A stretch of DNA of 64,000 bases from a virus (IMGVR_UViG_3300023109_003600:57650-121649); one strand, 5' to 3'; shown: positions 14,925 through 24,455, counted from the stretch's first letter. Notes: generated from the letters alone by a model not told the origin. A program made the numbers and translations.

Positions 14925-15503
14925 ATGGCCAGAGTGTTTCAAATAGGTTTTAATAAGTGCGGGACAAGATCGCTTTACAAGCTTTTCGCAGACAACTCAA
15001 TTCCTGCCCTGCACTGGCATACAGACCAAGGAAGAATTGCAAAAAAAATGCTTAAAAATTTTTTAAACGGAGAAAATATTATCCCAAAAGATTACGATAA
15101 GATTATTTTTTTTTCTGACTTAGAAGATGTTTACGGCTCAAATTATTTGCCTATATTTGCTTACAGGTTTTATCGAGAGATATTTTATCAATTTCCAGAT
15201 GCAAAATTTATCCTCAACATAAGACCTTTAAATGAGTGGCTCAACTCAAGGGTAAGCCATGACGACGGCAAATACCTAAATCATTGTTTAAGTATGCTTA
15301 AAATATCAAAAACGGAACTAATAAAACATTGGGAGTCCCATTTTTTAAATCATGCAGCAGAGGTTCAAAATTTTTTCAAAGATAAACAAGAAAAGCTTTT
15401 AACTTTTAATATTTCTACGGACAATGTAAGTAAAGTGATTGACTTTTTTCCAGAATTTAATCTTCAAGCAAAACATTGGCAAAAAATTTCTAAAGGTATA
15501 TAA
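14925..15503 (+). CDS. Sulfotransferase-like protein
   Basis: The first strand and P-loop read FQIGFNKCGTRSLYKLF, the 5'-phosphosulfate-binding pattern of sulfotransferases, and FILNIRPLNEWLNSR (~95-110) supplies the 3'-phosphate site. ALHWHTDQGRIAKKM follows the P-loop as in bacterial and phage sulfotransferase-family members. It would move sulfate from PAPS to a sugar hydroxyl or amine. Length, 192 residues, is short but complete. Confidence 0.8.
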   Translation: MARVFQIGFNKCGTRSLYKLFADNSIPALHWHTDQGRIAKKMLKNFLNGENIIPKDYDKIIFFSDLEDVYGSNYLPIFAYRFYREIFYQFPDAKFILNIRPLNEWLNSRVSHDDGKYLNHCLSMLKISKTELIKHWESHFLNHAAEVQNFFKDKQEKLLTFNISTDNVSKVIDFFPEFNLQAKHWQKISKGI

Positions 15504-15508
15504 TAGGT

Positions 15509-16150
15509 ATGATACAAAAAAACTTCTTTCAAACCTGGAGAGAAGAAGAACTTTCTTCTTATTCAGACGGGAAAATAGGCCTGCAATCAAAGAATTCTAT
15601 ACTTAAATTTTTTAAAGATTACAGATACAGATTATGGACAGACGAGAAAATGCATTCTTATATGAATACGCAGCCTTCTTTGTGGAAAAACACCTTTAAT
15701 TGCTTAGATCACCACATAAAAAAGGTAGATTTTTTTCGCTATGTTTTAATTTATAATTTTGGAGGTTTTTACGCCGACTTAGATTTTATTTTTTTACAGC
15801 CTTTACCAGACAAAGTTAACTCTTGCGATTTTGTTTCTTATAAAGCAAATAGAAACATTGAATTACGAACCGCATGCTTTGAAGAAGACCCTGAAGGCAA
15901 GTGGGTTGTCGGGCAGGCGTTTTTTGGAGCGCCAAAGCAATCCTATTTTTTGAAATGTATTTTAAACGAGATTTCTTCCGCTTTTAATGTTCACGATAGC
16001 CCTCTTCTGGATACTGGGCCAGAAAGACTAAACGAAATTTTCCGAAAAAAAGATTTATTTAAAAGAAATATACATATTTTTAATATGTCTGAGTTTGCAA
16101 ATGGCTCTGGAACTCATGCAAACCATTATACTCACTCGATATGGGCTTAA
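15509..16150 (+). CDS. GT32 glycosyltransferase (DXD sugar-binding)
   Basis: IKKVDFFRYVLIYNFGGFYA followed by DLDFIFLQPL is the GT32 (Och1-like) signature with its DXD. The N terminus KNFFQTWREEEL matches the family's IPKxIxQxW start. After the DXD comes QAFFGAPKQSYFL. GT32 enzymes transfer mannose, galactose or other sugars from nucleotide donors. It overlaps the next gene by ten bases. Confidence 0.85.
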   Translation: MIQKNFFQTWREEELSSYSDGKIGLQSKNSILKFFKDYRYRLWTDEKMHSYMNTQPSLWKNTFNCLDHHIKKVDFFRYVLIYNFGGFYADLDFIFLQPLPDKVNSCDFVSYKANRNIELRTACFEEDPEGKWVVGQAFFGAPKQSYFLKCILNEISSAFNVHDSPLLDTGPERLNEIFRKKDLFKRNIHIFNMSEFANGSGTHANHYTHSIWA

Positions 16151-17115
16151 TGGGCATTAATTATGGCTCAGGCCTTGGAACTCAACTATATGTAGCTTTT
16201 TTTCAAAAGCAGGCAAAGTTACGTGGGGCGACAGTTAAAACAAATCCTTCTTTAAAAGAAGGAGAAGGTCTAGATGTTTGCTTGCATTTAGAATCATTAA
16301 ATATAAATTTATTAAAAAGATCAAAAATTAATGTACTACTACCTTATCCAGAGCATTTTTTTAGTATAGACAATCTTGATAAAATTCATTATATTCTTTG
16401 TGCTTCAGAACTATGCAGGAATTTGTTTTTAGATTTAAAATACGTATATAATTTTACCTACGAAGTTGTATATATTAGTTCAACAAGCTTAGTCCCACCC
16501 AAAATAGATCTTAAAAATTTAAATTATGAAAAATTCTTACATTTATCTGGAGTTTCGCCATTAAAGAATACTCGAATAGTTTTAGAAACCTGGTTATCTG
16601 AACCAAATTTCCCAGAACTTAATTTAGTTTGCTTAGATAGGCCAGAATATAGAAGTTGCTTCAGGGAGTGCGAACATTTAATAGTAAAAGCTCAAAAATC
16701 AAAAAATATAAAAATCTTTTCTAAGAAGTTGAAGGAATCAGATAAATTCAGCCTGCAGTCAAATTGTGGTTTTGCCATTTGCCCCAGCGAAGCAGAATCT
16801 TTTGGGCACTACATAAACGAAGCGAAAGGTTTTGGGTCAATTGTTATATCCACAGATTATCCTCCTATGAATGAGCTAATTCGTTCAGACTTTGGCTTTT
16901 TACTTAACTCGACAAGCAAAACAGAAAGAGGATTTTTTTCTATTCCCCTGCAAACCTTTAAGCATGCAGAGTTAAAACGATCAGTAAATTTTTTAACTAA
17001 TTTGTCGCTAGAAAATAAATTACAAATGTCTCAAATTGCTAGAGATAGTTTTATTAAAAATGATTTATTTTGCAAATACGAGTTTAACAAGTTCCTGAAT
17101 AAGGTTTCCAAATAA
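16141..17115 (+). CDS. GT4-like (GT-B fold) glycosyltransferase
   Basis: The C-terminal Rossmann domain carries the GT4 elements HLSGVSPLKNTRIVLETW (donor-domain start) and ICPSEAESFGHYINEAKGFG (the E-x7-E motif), followed by VISTDYPPMNELI. The N terminus has MGINYGSGLGTQLYVAFF, a glycine loop as in the acceptor domain. At 324 residues it is near the lower end of family lengths. Confidence 0.85.
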   Translation: MGLMGINYGSGLGTQLYVAFFQKQAKLRGATVKTNPSLKEGEGLDVCLHLESLNINLLKRSKINVLLPYPEHFFSIDNLDKIHYILCASELCRNLFLDLKYVYNFTYEVVYISSTSLVPPKIDLKNLNYEKFLHLSGVSPLKNTRIVLETWLSEPNFPELNLVCLDRPEYRSCFRECEHLIVKAQKSKNIKIFSKKLKESDKFSLQSNCGFAICPSEAESFGHYINEAKGFGSIVISTDYPPMNELIRSDFGFLLNSTSKTERGFFSIPLQTFKHAELKRSVNFLTNLSLENKLQMSQIARDSFIKNDLFCKYEFNKFLNKVSK

Positions 17116-17119
17116 TATA

Positions 17120-17980
17120 ATGAATCTTGAACTTCAAAATTATGCCCAATACAAAAATGCATCACTAAAGTTTTTGTCAAAAGATTTGTATTTGAAGACT
17201 AGCTTAATCAACGATTATCAATTTTATAAAGAGAATTGTATTAAAAAGTGTATATCCTTAATAGGGTTATGGGATTGTGAGTTTTTTCATTTTTTATTTA
17301 ATTATTTAATTTATTTTAAAGATTTAGAGCAGTTAGATACGGACGATTACAAGATATTATTAAGACAACATGAAAGAAACTCTTGGCAATCGGGGTGGAT
17401 TAAAAAAATTGCTCCGAAATTACATTCAAATATTCTTTATCTTAATGAGGGCGAAGAAATTTATTTCGAACATCTTATAATGCTTGGGCCAAACCATCAA
17501 TTATTTCACAGAGAGCTCGATAAATATAGAATCTTATGGTTGAAGAACAAAATATTTTCAGACACTAAAAATGATAAAAGAACATTAATTTTGATTAAGC
17601 GATCTTTTAGCAGAGTCTTAAAAAATTGGGATAAAGTATTTGAACTATGCAGAAGTTATTGTCGAAAACACAATTTAACGCTTGATATCTTTGACGATTC
17701 TTCTAACTTAGGCTCTATAGAACATCAAGCCTTAAGGTTTAAAAAAGCAAAATTGATCATCGGTAGCCATGGAGCGGGATTCATCAATCTTATTGCCTGC
17801 GACAGTGATGCAAGCTTAATTGAGTTTTTATATTTTAGAAAACCAAGAAATAGTTATGACGGACAATGCTATAAAAAATTATGCGAAATATTAAAAATTC
17901 GGCATCATTCTATATTAGTAAACAAAGACCTGCAAACAATATCAATCAAAGAACTTTCAAACGAGTTAAAATCATTATGA
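17120..17980 (+). CDS. GT61 family glycosyltransferase
   Basis: The GT61 (DUF563) signature is in the C-terminal half: LILIKRSFSRVL, then SIEHQALRFKKAKLIIGSHG with AGFINLIAC, and LIEFLYFRKP. The N-terminal half is variable, as usual. The family transfers xylose, arabinose or GlcNAc in eukaryotes and various sugars in bacteria. The end overlaps the next start (ATGA). Confidence 0.85.
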   Translation: MNLELQNYAQYKNASLKFLSKDLYLKTSLINDYQFYKENCIKKCISLIGLWDCEFFHFLFNYLIYFKDLEQLDTDDYKILLRQHERNSWQSGWIKKIAPKLHSNILYLNEGEEIYFEHLIMLGPNHQLFHRELDKYRILWLKNKIFSDTKNDKRTLILIKRSFSRVLKNWDKVFELCRSYCRKHNLTLDIFDDSSNLGSIEHQALRFKKAKLIIGSHGAGFINLIACDSDASLIEFLYFRKPRNSYDGQCYKKLCEILKIRHHSILVNKDLQTISIKELSNELKSL

Positions 17981-18639
17981 AAATATACTATTATTACGAC
18001 GAGAAATTCAAATCACTTAAAAATAATTTCGAAAAGTCGCTTAAAGATAATTTCGAGAAACACCCAATTCAAACAAATAATTTTGATGTTAAGTCAGAAA
18101 AATTTTGCAGAGAAGAAATTGGAGGAGGCAGAGATTCTTGGCTAATGAGGTTCGACGTTATACTAAAAGGTATTAGAGAGAGCATGGGAGAGATAATTTT
18201 ATTATCTGATGTAGATATAATTTTCTTCAGGCCAGCCACCGAAGCAATACTTACATGCATGAACCATTCAGACCTCGTATTCCAAAGAGAATCATTTGAT
18301 CATGGTTTAAATGTAGGCTTTATTGCAATCAAATGCAACAAAGAGACTGAAAATTTCTGGCAAACAGCTAGAGATATTTGTTATCAAAAAAAATCCTGGG
18401 ATCAACAAGTAGTAAACGATTTAATCTATAAAGAAAATTATAAAATTAAATGGAGTCGCTTTCCTCAGCAATTCTATAATGGGAGCCAATCAAAAGTTTT
18501 ATCTAAAAACGGACAGCCTTTTTGGGATTTACAAGGTAAAACTCCTAGCGATTCTATATTATATCATGCGAACGCGGGAAAAACTTTAAAAGAGAAATTT
18601 GCTCAATTTGATATTGTATCTAAACTTATTAGAGTTTGA
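17977..18639 (+). CDS. GT77-like nucleotide-diphospho-sugar transferase
   Basis: The central block IILLSDVDIIFFRP (DVD as metal-binding DxD), then LVFQRESFDHGLNVGFIAIK and WDQQVVNDLI, is the layout of the Nucleotid_trans/GT77 family. The C-terminal SILYHANAG supplies the usual His near the active site. The ATG overlapping the previous stop is used rather than an upstream in-frame start. It acts in the cytoplasm; sugar unknown. Confidence 0.8.
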   Translation: MKIYYYYDEKFKSLKNNFEKSLKDNFEKHPIQTNNFDVKSEKFCREEIGGGRDSWLMRFDVILKGIRESMGEIILLSDVDIIFFRPATEAILTCMNHSDLVFQRESFDHGLNVGFIAIKCNKETENFWQTARDICYQKKSWDQQVVNDLIYKENYKIKWSRFPQQFYNGSQSKVLSKNGQPFWDLQGKTPSDSILYHANAGKTLKEKFAQFDIVSKLIRV

Positions 18640-19250
18640 TGATAGATCACAGGACTAAATCTATTTTTATTCATATGCCTTGTACTGGAGGAACAAGCAT
18701 CGAATCAGCTTTACTTAACGATCCGAGTGGCGGGAGATCAGTAGATATTAAAGAAAAGCATATAAACTCCTTGACGGCCAAAATAATTTACAAACAATAC
18801 TGGAATGATTATTTTAAATTCAGTTTTGTAAGAAACCCCTGGGGACGCATGCTTTCTATGATGAAGTTTAGAGATAAAAGCCTATACGGCATAAAAGAAT
18901 TAGACGGGAAAATTAATCTTGATGAATACTTAAAAATTCACCCATTTATTGAAGTAGACCCAAGAGCTAGGAATTATAGTAAAAATTGCTACATTAAAGG
19001 ATCTGTTTATCAAAATTTTTTAAGTGAAGACCTTGATTTTGTCGGCAAATTTGAAAACCTGCAAGATGATTTTAATAAAGTATGCCGAGAGTTAAACATT
19101 GAGTCAAAAGAATTGCCAATTATTAATTCTAGCAACTATAAAACTCCTATCAAAAATTACTTCAACGAAAGATCTAACAATCAAATTCGAAAAATGTTCG
19201 AAAAAGATATATTATATTACAAATACAATGAACCTTGGAAAAATCAGTAA
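18636..19250 (+). CDS. Sulfotransferase family 2-like protein
   Basis: SIFIHMPCTGGTSIESAL is the PAPS 5'-phosphosulfate loop and FKFSFVRNPWGRMLSMM the 3'-phosphate site, both textbook Sulfotransfer_2 motifs. LDFVGKFENLQDDFNKVC matches the conserved FxGrfEnl segment. Two ATG codons are adjacent at the start, the first overlapping the previous stop. It is the second sulfotransferase of island A. Confidence 0.9.
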   Translation: MMIDHRTKSIFIHMPCTGGTSIESALLNDPSGGRSVDIKEKHINSLTAKIIYKQYWNDYFKFSFVRNPWGRMLSMMKFRDKSLYGIKELDGKINLDEYLKIHPFIEVDPRARNYSKNCYIKGSVYQNFLSEDLDFVGKFENLQDDFNKVCRELNIESKELPIINSSNYKTPIKNYFNERSNNQIRKMFEKDILYYKYNEPWKNQ

Positions 19251-19863
19251 ACAGTTAAAACACGGAGCTCAACTTGGTCAAGACCACTGGGTTTTAGAGT
19301 TTTTTAATTATAAAACAAAAGGATATTTTGTAGAGGTTGGAGCTTACGATGGAATAGAGTACTCAAACACCTATTTAATGGAATCGAGCTATGACTGGGA
19401 CGGAATTTGTGTTGAAGCAAACCCTTTGACATATAATTATTTAATAAGCAATAGAAAATGCCGCATAAGCAACGCTTGCATATATAAAGAATCAGGGAAA
19501 ACAGTACCATTTTTTAATACCCCGCTTCTCGGAGGGATTGAAGACCACCTAAACAAAGAACGAATTTCTAAACATAATCTTGAGGGGAACTTGATCAACT
19601 TAAAGACTTTATCCCTAAATGATCTTTTAGAAAAATTCAAAGCTCCAGAATATATAGATTATATAAGCATAGATACTGAAGGTTCTGAATTAGAAATTAT
19701 CAAAAATTTTAATTTTAAAAAATATACAGTAAATTTGTGGACAATAGAGCATAACGACGAATTTCAAAGCAAAAACCAATCGGGGGAAATTATTAGTTTT
19801 TTTCTATCAATGGGATATAACTATAAATTAGTAGAACATGATATATGGCTTTTTAAGGAATGA
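19228..19863 (+). CDS. FkbM-family methyltransferase
   Basis: The SAM-binding motif is FVEVGAYDGIEYSNTYLME (~34-52); the acidic loop GICVEANP follows, and YISIDTEGSELEIIKNF (~149-165) is the FkbM signature. FkbM enzymes O-methylate sugars or polyketides, so a methyl cap on a glycan is plausible here. The ATG at 19228 is preferred over a start far inside the sulfotransferase gene. The stop overlaps the next start. Confidence 0.85.
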   Translation: MNLGKISKQLKHGAQLGQDHWVLEFFNYKTKGYFVEVGAYDGIEYSNTYLMESSYDWDGICVEANPLTYNYLISNRKCRISNACIYKESGKTVPFFNTPLLGGIEDHLNKERISKHNLEGNLINLKTLSLNDLLEKFKAPEYIDYISIDTEGSELEIIKNFNFKKYTVNLWTIEHNDEFQSKNQSGEIISFFLSMGYNYKLVEHDIWLFKE

Positions 19864-20837
19864 AACCTCTATTTAAAAGCGGGCCAAGATGCGAGCACCT
19901 TCAATTTACTCCGTGCGGAAAATTTCTTTTAATCTTGGATTTTAAAAATAATTGCATATATGCTAATGAAGTTAACGGGCGCGAGATAGTTAAATCTTAT
20001 ATCATTTATTCCCATCAACTTAAGGCTCCGCATAGTTTATTTTTTATAAATGAAAAAGATTTTTTTGTAGCAAATCGATGGGGAAATATCGAGCTATTTA
20101 CCTTGCCATCTTTTGTAAGCAATGTTTCTTCATACAAAATGCAAAGCAAATTTACATTAGCAGATGAGCTTATTGATGCGCCGACTTGCATTATTGCCAA
20201 AGAAGAGCCAACATGTTTTATATTATTTATAGGCAATGTTTTTAAGCATTCCATATCAAGATTTAAAATATCTAAACAAAACTATCAAATCATTAGTAAA
20301 AATATTTCAGTTTCGGGCGGTGGAGAGCTAATGTTCCCAGATAGTCTTTTGCTATCTCCTTGCAAAGATTATTTCTTTGTAGCATCTCATGGAACTGGAG
20401 AATGCTTAATGTATTCTGCTGAAAAATTTAATCAGCAAGACTCTTTAGCAAGATTTACAGACATTTTATTCCCGCATGACGTAAGAATTGATAAAGAAGG
20501 AAAATTATTTGTAACAGATGCTGGAAGTCCATATGTTTTTGTTTTTGAAAAGACTTCTGAGCAATGGTTTGGCACTTATAGACCTCATAAATTTTTTAGA
20601 GGGGTTGATGTAGGTAATTTTGTTCAAGAAAACTGTGAAGAAGGAGGAATCAAAGGTATAGATTTCCTTGGAGACTGGATTGCCTTAACATCAGAGCATC
20701 AACCTCTAAAAATTATCCATAAAAACGAAATTGAGCTTTCTGACCCATTAATAATACGAGATCAGTTACTGGGATTATCAAAGGGCTTAAAAGAAAACCC
20801 GAAGTTTTCTCATTCCAAAAAAAATATTTTAATATAA
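19860..20837 (+). CDS. Beta-propeller-like protein (SMP-30/lactonase/NHL type)
   Basis: Repeating units with strand-turn-strand spacing are visible: LQFTPCGKFLLILDF, APHSLFFINEKDFFVANRWG, LLLSPCKDYFFVASHGTGE and PHDVRIDKEGKLFVTDAGSP. This pattern is typical of six-bladed propellers. No signal peptide. In this island it might bind or process a sugar lactone, but a non-enzymatic glycan-binding role is equally possible. Confidence 0.55.
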   Translation: MKPLFKSGPRCEHLQFTPCGKFLLILDFKNNCIYANEVNGREIVKSYIIYSHQLKAPHSLFFINEKDFFVANRWGNIELFTLPSFVSNVSSYKMQSKFTLADELIDAPTCIIAKEEPTCFILFIGNVFKHSISRFKISKQNYQIISKNISVSGGGELMFPDSLLLSPCKDYFFVASHGTGECLMYSAEKFNQQDSLARFTDILFPHDVRIDKEGKLFVTDAGSPYVFVFEKTSEQWFGTYRPHKFFRGVDVGNFVQENCEEGGIKGIDFLGDWIALTSEHQPLKIIHKNEIELSDPLIIRDQLLGLSKGLKENPKFSHSKKNILI

Positions 20838-21916
20838 TGCAAAAAATTGTTTCGAACTTGCCTTTCAGCAATGAAGCGCTGCACTATATTCCTAAATTTA
20901 ATAGAGCGACTACAGATTATACTTTTTTGCCGACAGATTCTCTTTCGCTAAATTCGCACTCCAACCTCAATCCAATACCTCAAAATGGAGATATTTTTAT
21001 TTATTTTCCGTATTCCAAAAATGAGTGTCTTCTATCGAACAGCCTTGAAGAGAAAAGAAGAGTTGGAAACTTTAACAAGATTATAATAAATACTTTTAAC
21101 GAAGGAGGAATAGGGGTCAAAAATGTCTATCATCCTGAATTTTTAAAAGGGTTTGTTCAAGAGGTTTCTCAGAGATTTCAAGCTAAAACAGTTTTATTGA
21201 CTCAAAACCAATTAGCAGAGAACGGCCAAGATATATTATATTCTAATATGGCGTGGGGAGATTATAGGTTTGGCTCAAGTCCGCCAATTAAGGGTCAGTA
21301 TAAATTTTTGTATTTAAATGGTTACGCAAGAGAAGAAAAAGTTAGGATGATAAACGCATTATATTCAAGAGGCTTATTAAACCAATCATTGTGGTCGCTT
21401 TTAGATATTAAAGATCAATCTTGCAATCTTGATATCCGTTTAAGAAACCAAATTCCAAAAAAAATTCCAGGAGATATCATTGCCAGTAGACCAGCAGGCG
21501 AAAATTATCCATTAATTAATTTTATAAATCAAATGCTTTATAAAAGCACCGATTTTTCTTTAGTTCAAGAATCGGAAATGCAATCATTTACTAATCGTTA
21601 TACAGAAAAAACCGTCAAGGCCATTTTACAGAAACACCCATTTATTATAGCAGGTAATTTTAATACTCTTAAGACCCTAAAGCACGACGGGTTTAAAACA
21701 TTCAGCCCATATATTAACGAAGAGTATGACGGCATTATAGATTTAGATAATAGAATAGACGCAATAACTAGAGAAGTAGAAAGACTTTGCACAATGGCAA
21801 AATCATCTTGGTCAGAGCTGAAAGAACGAGTAAAAGAAATATTAGATTATAATTACGATCACTTCTTTAAAAAAAACCAATTACATAAAAAAACTTTTAA
21901 AGATTTGATTATATGA
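20837..21916 (+). CDS. Glycosyltransferase-like protein with GT10-type C-terminal region
   Basis: The 359-residue protein ends with SFTNRYTEKTVKAILQKHPF, IAGNFNTLKTLKHDGFKTF and NEEYDGIIDLDNR. That order (Y/SEK, HPFI, NTL, GFKTF, EYD, R) is shared by phage and giant-virus GT-B proteins related to alpha-1,3-fucosyltransferases (GT10). The N-terminal half has no clear motif. The start overlaps the previous stop by one base. Confidence 0.6.
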   Translation: MQKIVSNLPFSNEALHYIPKFNRATTDYTFLPTDSLSLNSHSNLNPIPQNGDIFIYFPYSKNECLLSNSLEEKRRVGNFNKIIINTFNEGGIGVKNVYHPEFLKGFVQEVSQRFQAKTVLLTQNQLAENGQDILYSNMAWGDYRFGSSPPIKGQYKFLYLNGYAREEKVRMINALYSRGLLNQSLWSLLDIKDQSCNLDIRLRNQIPKKIPGDIIASRPAGENYPLINFINQMLYKSTDFSLVQESEMQSFTNRYTEKTVKAILQKHPFIIAGNFNTLKTLKHDGFKTFSPYINEEYDGIIDLDNRIDAITREVERLCTMAKSSWSELKERVKEILDYNYDHFFKKNQLHKKTFKDLII

Positions 21917-21938
21917 TCTTATATAGCAAGCGTAAAGA

Positions 21939-22571
21939 ATGAAACTAAAAATATTCAATTTTGGTCTACCGAGGACGGGGACAACGAGTTTTCATTTTTT
22001 TATGAAAAAACTAGGCTTTAAATCCTTACATTCGGGCAACGGTGTCATAAACGATATTTTTCCATCAAATTATTTCAATTTTGTTAAAAATCAAAATGAC
22101 CCTAGAAATATTTTAAATAAATTAATATACAGAAATGAAGTATTTTCTGACTTACCTTGGTATTCTAATGCGTTAATGAACGTGTTGATAAAAAAATATG
22201 AAAACGATCCTAACGTAAAATTTGTTGCAACAATTCGAAATAAAGAATCCTGGCTAAATAGTATAAAAAAACTCAATTCCCCCAATTGGATAAATGGTGC
22301 TGGATCTGTAGAATTTCACAAATATGAATACAATGGTATATTTGACAAGTATAGCGAATTTTGCGAGACAGAGCTGAACCAATTATTAGGAGATTACTAT
22401 AACAAACACTACGAACTACTAAAAGAATTATGCGCGGACTATTTGTTATTAAATATAGATAATATAAATGAGCTAAAAAGCAATATTACTATACTGCTCC
22501 CTGAAAAAGAATCTGATATTAATAATATTGAATATCCACACAAGGGCGCACATATTACAAGTTTTTCTTGA
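21939..22571 (+). CDS. Sulfotransferase-like protein
   Basis: KIFNFGLPRTGTTSFHFFMK gives the PAPS-binding loop, followed by LGFKSLHSG as in bacterial sulfotransferase-family proteins; KFVATIRNKESWLNSI (~86-101) is the 3'-phosphate site. At 210 residues it is complete. It ends island A; a strong promoter follows. Confidence 0.85.
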   Translation: MKLKIFNFGLPRTGTTSFHFFMKKLGFKSLHSGNGVINDIFPSNYFNFVKNQNDPRNILNKLIYRNEVFSDLPWYSNALMNVLIKKYENDPNVKFVATIRNKESWLNSIKKLNSPNWINGAGSVEFHKYEYNGIFDKYSEFCETELNQLLGDYYNKHYELLKELCADYLLLNIDNINELKSNITILLPEKESDINNIEYPHKGAHITSFS

Positions 22572-22596
22572 TTTAAGTTATTATCTAATATATAAT
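22568..22596 (+). promoter_or_regulatory. Sigma70-like promoter TTGATT-17-TATAAT
   Basis: A perfect TATAAT lies six bases before the ATG of the next gene, 17 bases after TTGATT. The -35 overlaps the stop of the sulfotransferase gene. Confidence 0.65.
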
Positions 22597-22602
22597 GAAT
22601 AA

Positions 22603-22932
22603 ATGGAAGATGATGATAATTTTTCAGAAGAATACTTAGAAGGCTTCAATGCAGGTTACTCAGAAGCTGAAGAAGACCTTATATCTTCTAATTTTAGCGC
22701 AGAACTTAACGAGGAGGAATTGAATCTTAAATTCGACAAAGGCAAACAAGAAGGTATAAAATTTTGCCAAGGAGCGTTAGGCGAAGTATTGAACAAGTTC
22801 TCAGAAATAGAAAGTTCAGACGAAGGAAAGCAACTTTTAATTAGAAATCAAATTCTAGCAATTAAGTATGCTATCGATTACATTCACTCGCTAAAAACGA
22901 ATAAAAAGTTTACCCAACAGCCATGGCTTTAG
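22603..22932 (+). CDS. Hypothetical acidic protein, 109 aa
   Basis: Two Gly-spaced helical repeats are visible: EYLEGFNAGYSEAEEDL and KFDKGKQEGIKFCQGALG. The GFxxGY and GKxxG spacing is common in small unannotated phage proteins, and similar motifs occur at 31322 and 44628 in this window. Function unknown. The start is fixed by the promoter. Confidence 0.55.
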   Translation: MEDDDNFSEEYLEGFNAGYSEAEEDLISSNFSAELNEEELNLKFDKGKQEGIKFCQGALGEVLNKFSEIESSDEGKQLLIRNQILAIKYAIDYIHSLKTNKKFTQQPWL

Positions 22933-23141
22933 AAGAATACAGAATTCGATATAGGCATGACCATGCGGTAAAAACAAGCTTTCACTACTATATGGCTGAG
23001 AGTGCAGAAGAAGCAAAATCTTTTCATGATTACATGGCAGACAAAAAACACTTAGATTTACAAACGCTTTCAATAGAATACTTTGATAGATATGCAGAAA
23101 AATGGAAGAGCGTAATTATAGAATACAATTATGAAAACTGA
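22923..23141 (+). CDS. Hypothetical protein, 72 aa
   Basis: A small alpha/beta protein with EYRIRYRHDHAVKTSFHYYM and an ESAEEAKSFHDYM helix. It overlaps both neighbours by about ten bases. No family recognised. Confidence 0.5.
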   Translation: MALEEYRIRYRHDHAVKTSFHYYMAESAEEAKSFHDYMADKKHLDLQTLSIEYFDRYAEKWKSVIIEYNYEN

Positions 23142-23307
23142 TTTTATAGTTCTTACAGACCTCTGGCAAGATGGTTTTTTTTCTGAAGTTGGAGATATTA
23201 TTTCTTCGGAGAAGTGGACTCAATCAAGGACAGCAGAGTTCTGCCTATATTTCTCTAAATATTTAGGCCTTAGAGAATTCGAGGTATTATATAAATTTTT
23301 AAAATGA
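23131..23307 (+). CDS. Hypothetical protein, 58 aa
   Basis: The frame starts inside the previous gene and its stop overlaps the next start (ATGA), which supports coupling. It reads TDFIVLTDLWQDGFFSEVGD and ends EFEVLYKFLK. No family recognised. Confidence 0.45.
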   Translation: MKTDFIVLTDLWQDGFFSEVGDIISSEKWTQSRTAEFCLYFSKYLGLREFEVLYKFLK

Positions 23308-24455
23308 ATAAAATCACTATTTCTTATTGTGATGGCGCAAAAATTTCTATCGAAAATAAACACGAGGCCTCTTATGAAGTCAAATTCTTTAATCATGCTA
23401 CTAATAAATTAATCTATCAATCAGTCATACAAAATGGAATGTGGTCTAAAGCTAATATCAAGTATTATACAAAATGGAGGTTGGAGATATGGCAATCTAA
23501 AGAAAAGATCGTTGAAGATATATTAGACTTAACAAATAAAAAAGTCCATATATCTATTTCGAGTAAAGCCATGGGAGATACAATAGCTTGGCTTCCTTAT
23601 ATAGAACAATTCAGACAAAAACATAATTGCGAACTAATATGTTCTACTTACCACAATCATTTATTTGAATCAATATATTCTAATATTAATTTTTTGCCCC
23701 CCAAAAGCCACATAGATAACTTGTATGCATCATACTCCATTGGCTGGCATTACAAAGGCAACGAACACGACAAAGAGTACCATTTAAGTGATTTCAAGCA
23801 TCAACCCCTTCAGAAAACTGCGGCGGATATCTTGGGTTTACAATTTTCAGAAACTGCGCCCAAATTAAAAAAAACTCCTAAAAGCTCGATCAAAGAAAAA
23901 TATGTAACAATTTCAACGCAGTCAACGCTACAAGCGAAATACTGGAATCATGCTGGAGGATGGAAAGAAGTAATAAAATACTTACACAGCAAAGGTTATA
24001 AAGTGGCAGTGGTAGATAAACATAAAACTTTTGGTGTTCCTGGATTCATGAACTCTTCTCCTGAATGTGATTATCATTTTCACGAAAAACCCTTGAGCGA
24101 AGTAATGTCAATTATTAGCGGGGCAGAATTTCATATTGGGCTAGGATCAGGTTTGTCGTGGTTAGCTTGGGCTTTAAATACTTCTGTAGTATTAATATCA
24201 TCATTTTCTAAACCTTGGTGCGAGTTTCAAACTAATTGTTCTAGAATTTACAAAGAAACCTCTACTTCTGGATATTTTAACACGCACAAAATGTCTCGAT
24301 CAGATTGGAACTGGAACCCTTTTCAAAAAATAGAATCAATGCAAGATTGGAATAATATAGAGACCATCAGTCCTAATTTAGTCATTCAAGAGATTGATCG
24401 TGTATTTAATCATAAAGAATACTTAAAACAGCAGACAAATTTCCAAAATGGATAA
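23304..24455 (+). CDS. Protein O-heptosyltransferase-like glycosyltransferase (Aah/TibC type)
   Basis: The layout matches the autotransporter O-heptosyltransferase family: an N-terminal beta domain, then HISISSKAMGDTIAWLPYIE, LICSTYHNHLFES, PLQKTAADILGL, VTISTQSTLQAKYWNHAGGW (donor-binding region) and FHIGLGSGLSWLAWALNTSV. Known members add heptose from ADP-heptose to Ser residues of surface autotransporters. A nucleotidyltransferase able to make a nucleotide-heptose is encoded at 12876. In a phage the acceptor could be a tail-fibre protein. The family match is strong, the donor and acceptor are inferred. Confidence 0.75.
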   Translation: MNKITISYCDGAKISIENKHEASYEVKFFNHATNKLIYQSVIQNGMWSKANIKYYTKWRLEIWQSKEKIVEDILDLTNKKVHISISSKAMGDTIAWLPYIEQFRQKHNCELICSTYHNHLFESIYSNINFLPPKSHIDNLYASYSIGWHYKGNEHDKEYHLSDFKHQPLQKTAADILGLQFSETAPKLKKTPKSSIKEKYVTISTQSTLQAKYWNHAGGWKEVIKYLHSKGYKVAVVDKHKTFGVPGFMNSSPECDYHFHEKPLSEVMSIISGAEFHIGLGSGLSWLAWALNTSVVLISSFSKPWCEFQTNCSRIYKETSTSGYFNTHKMSRSDWNWNPFQKIESMQDWNNIETISPNLVIQEIDRVFNHKEYLKQQTNFQNG

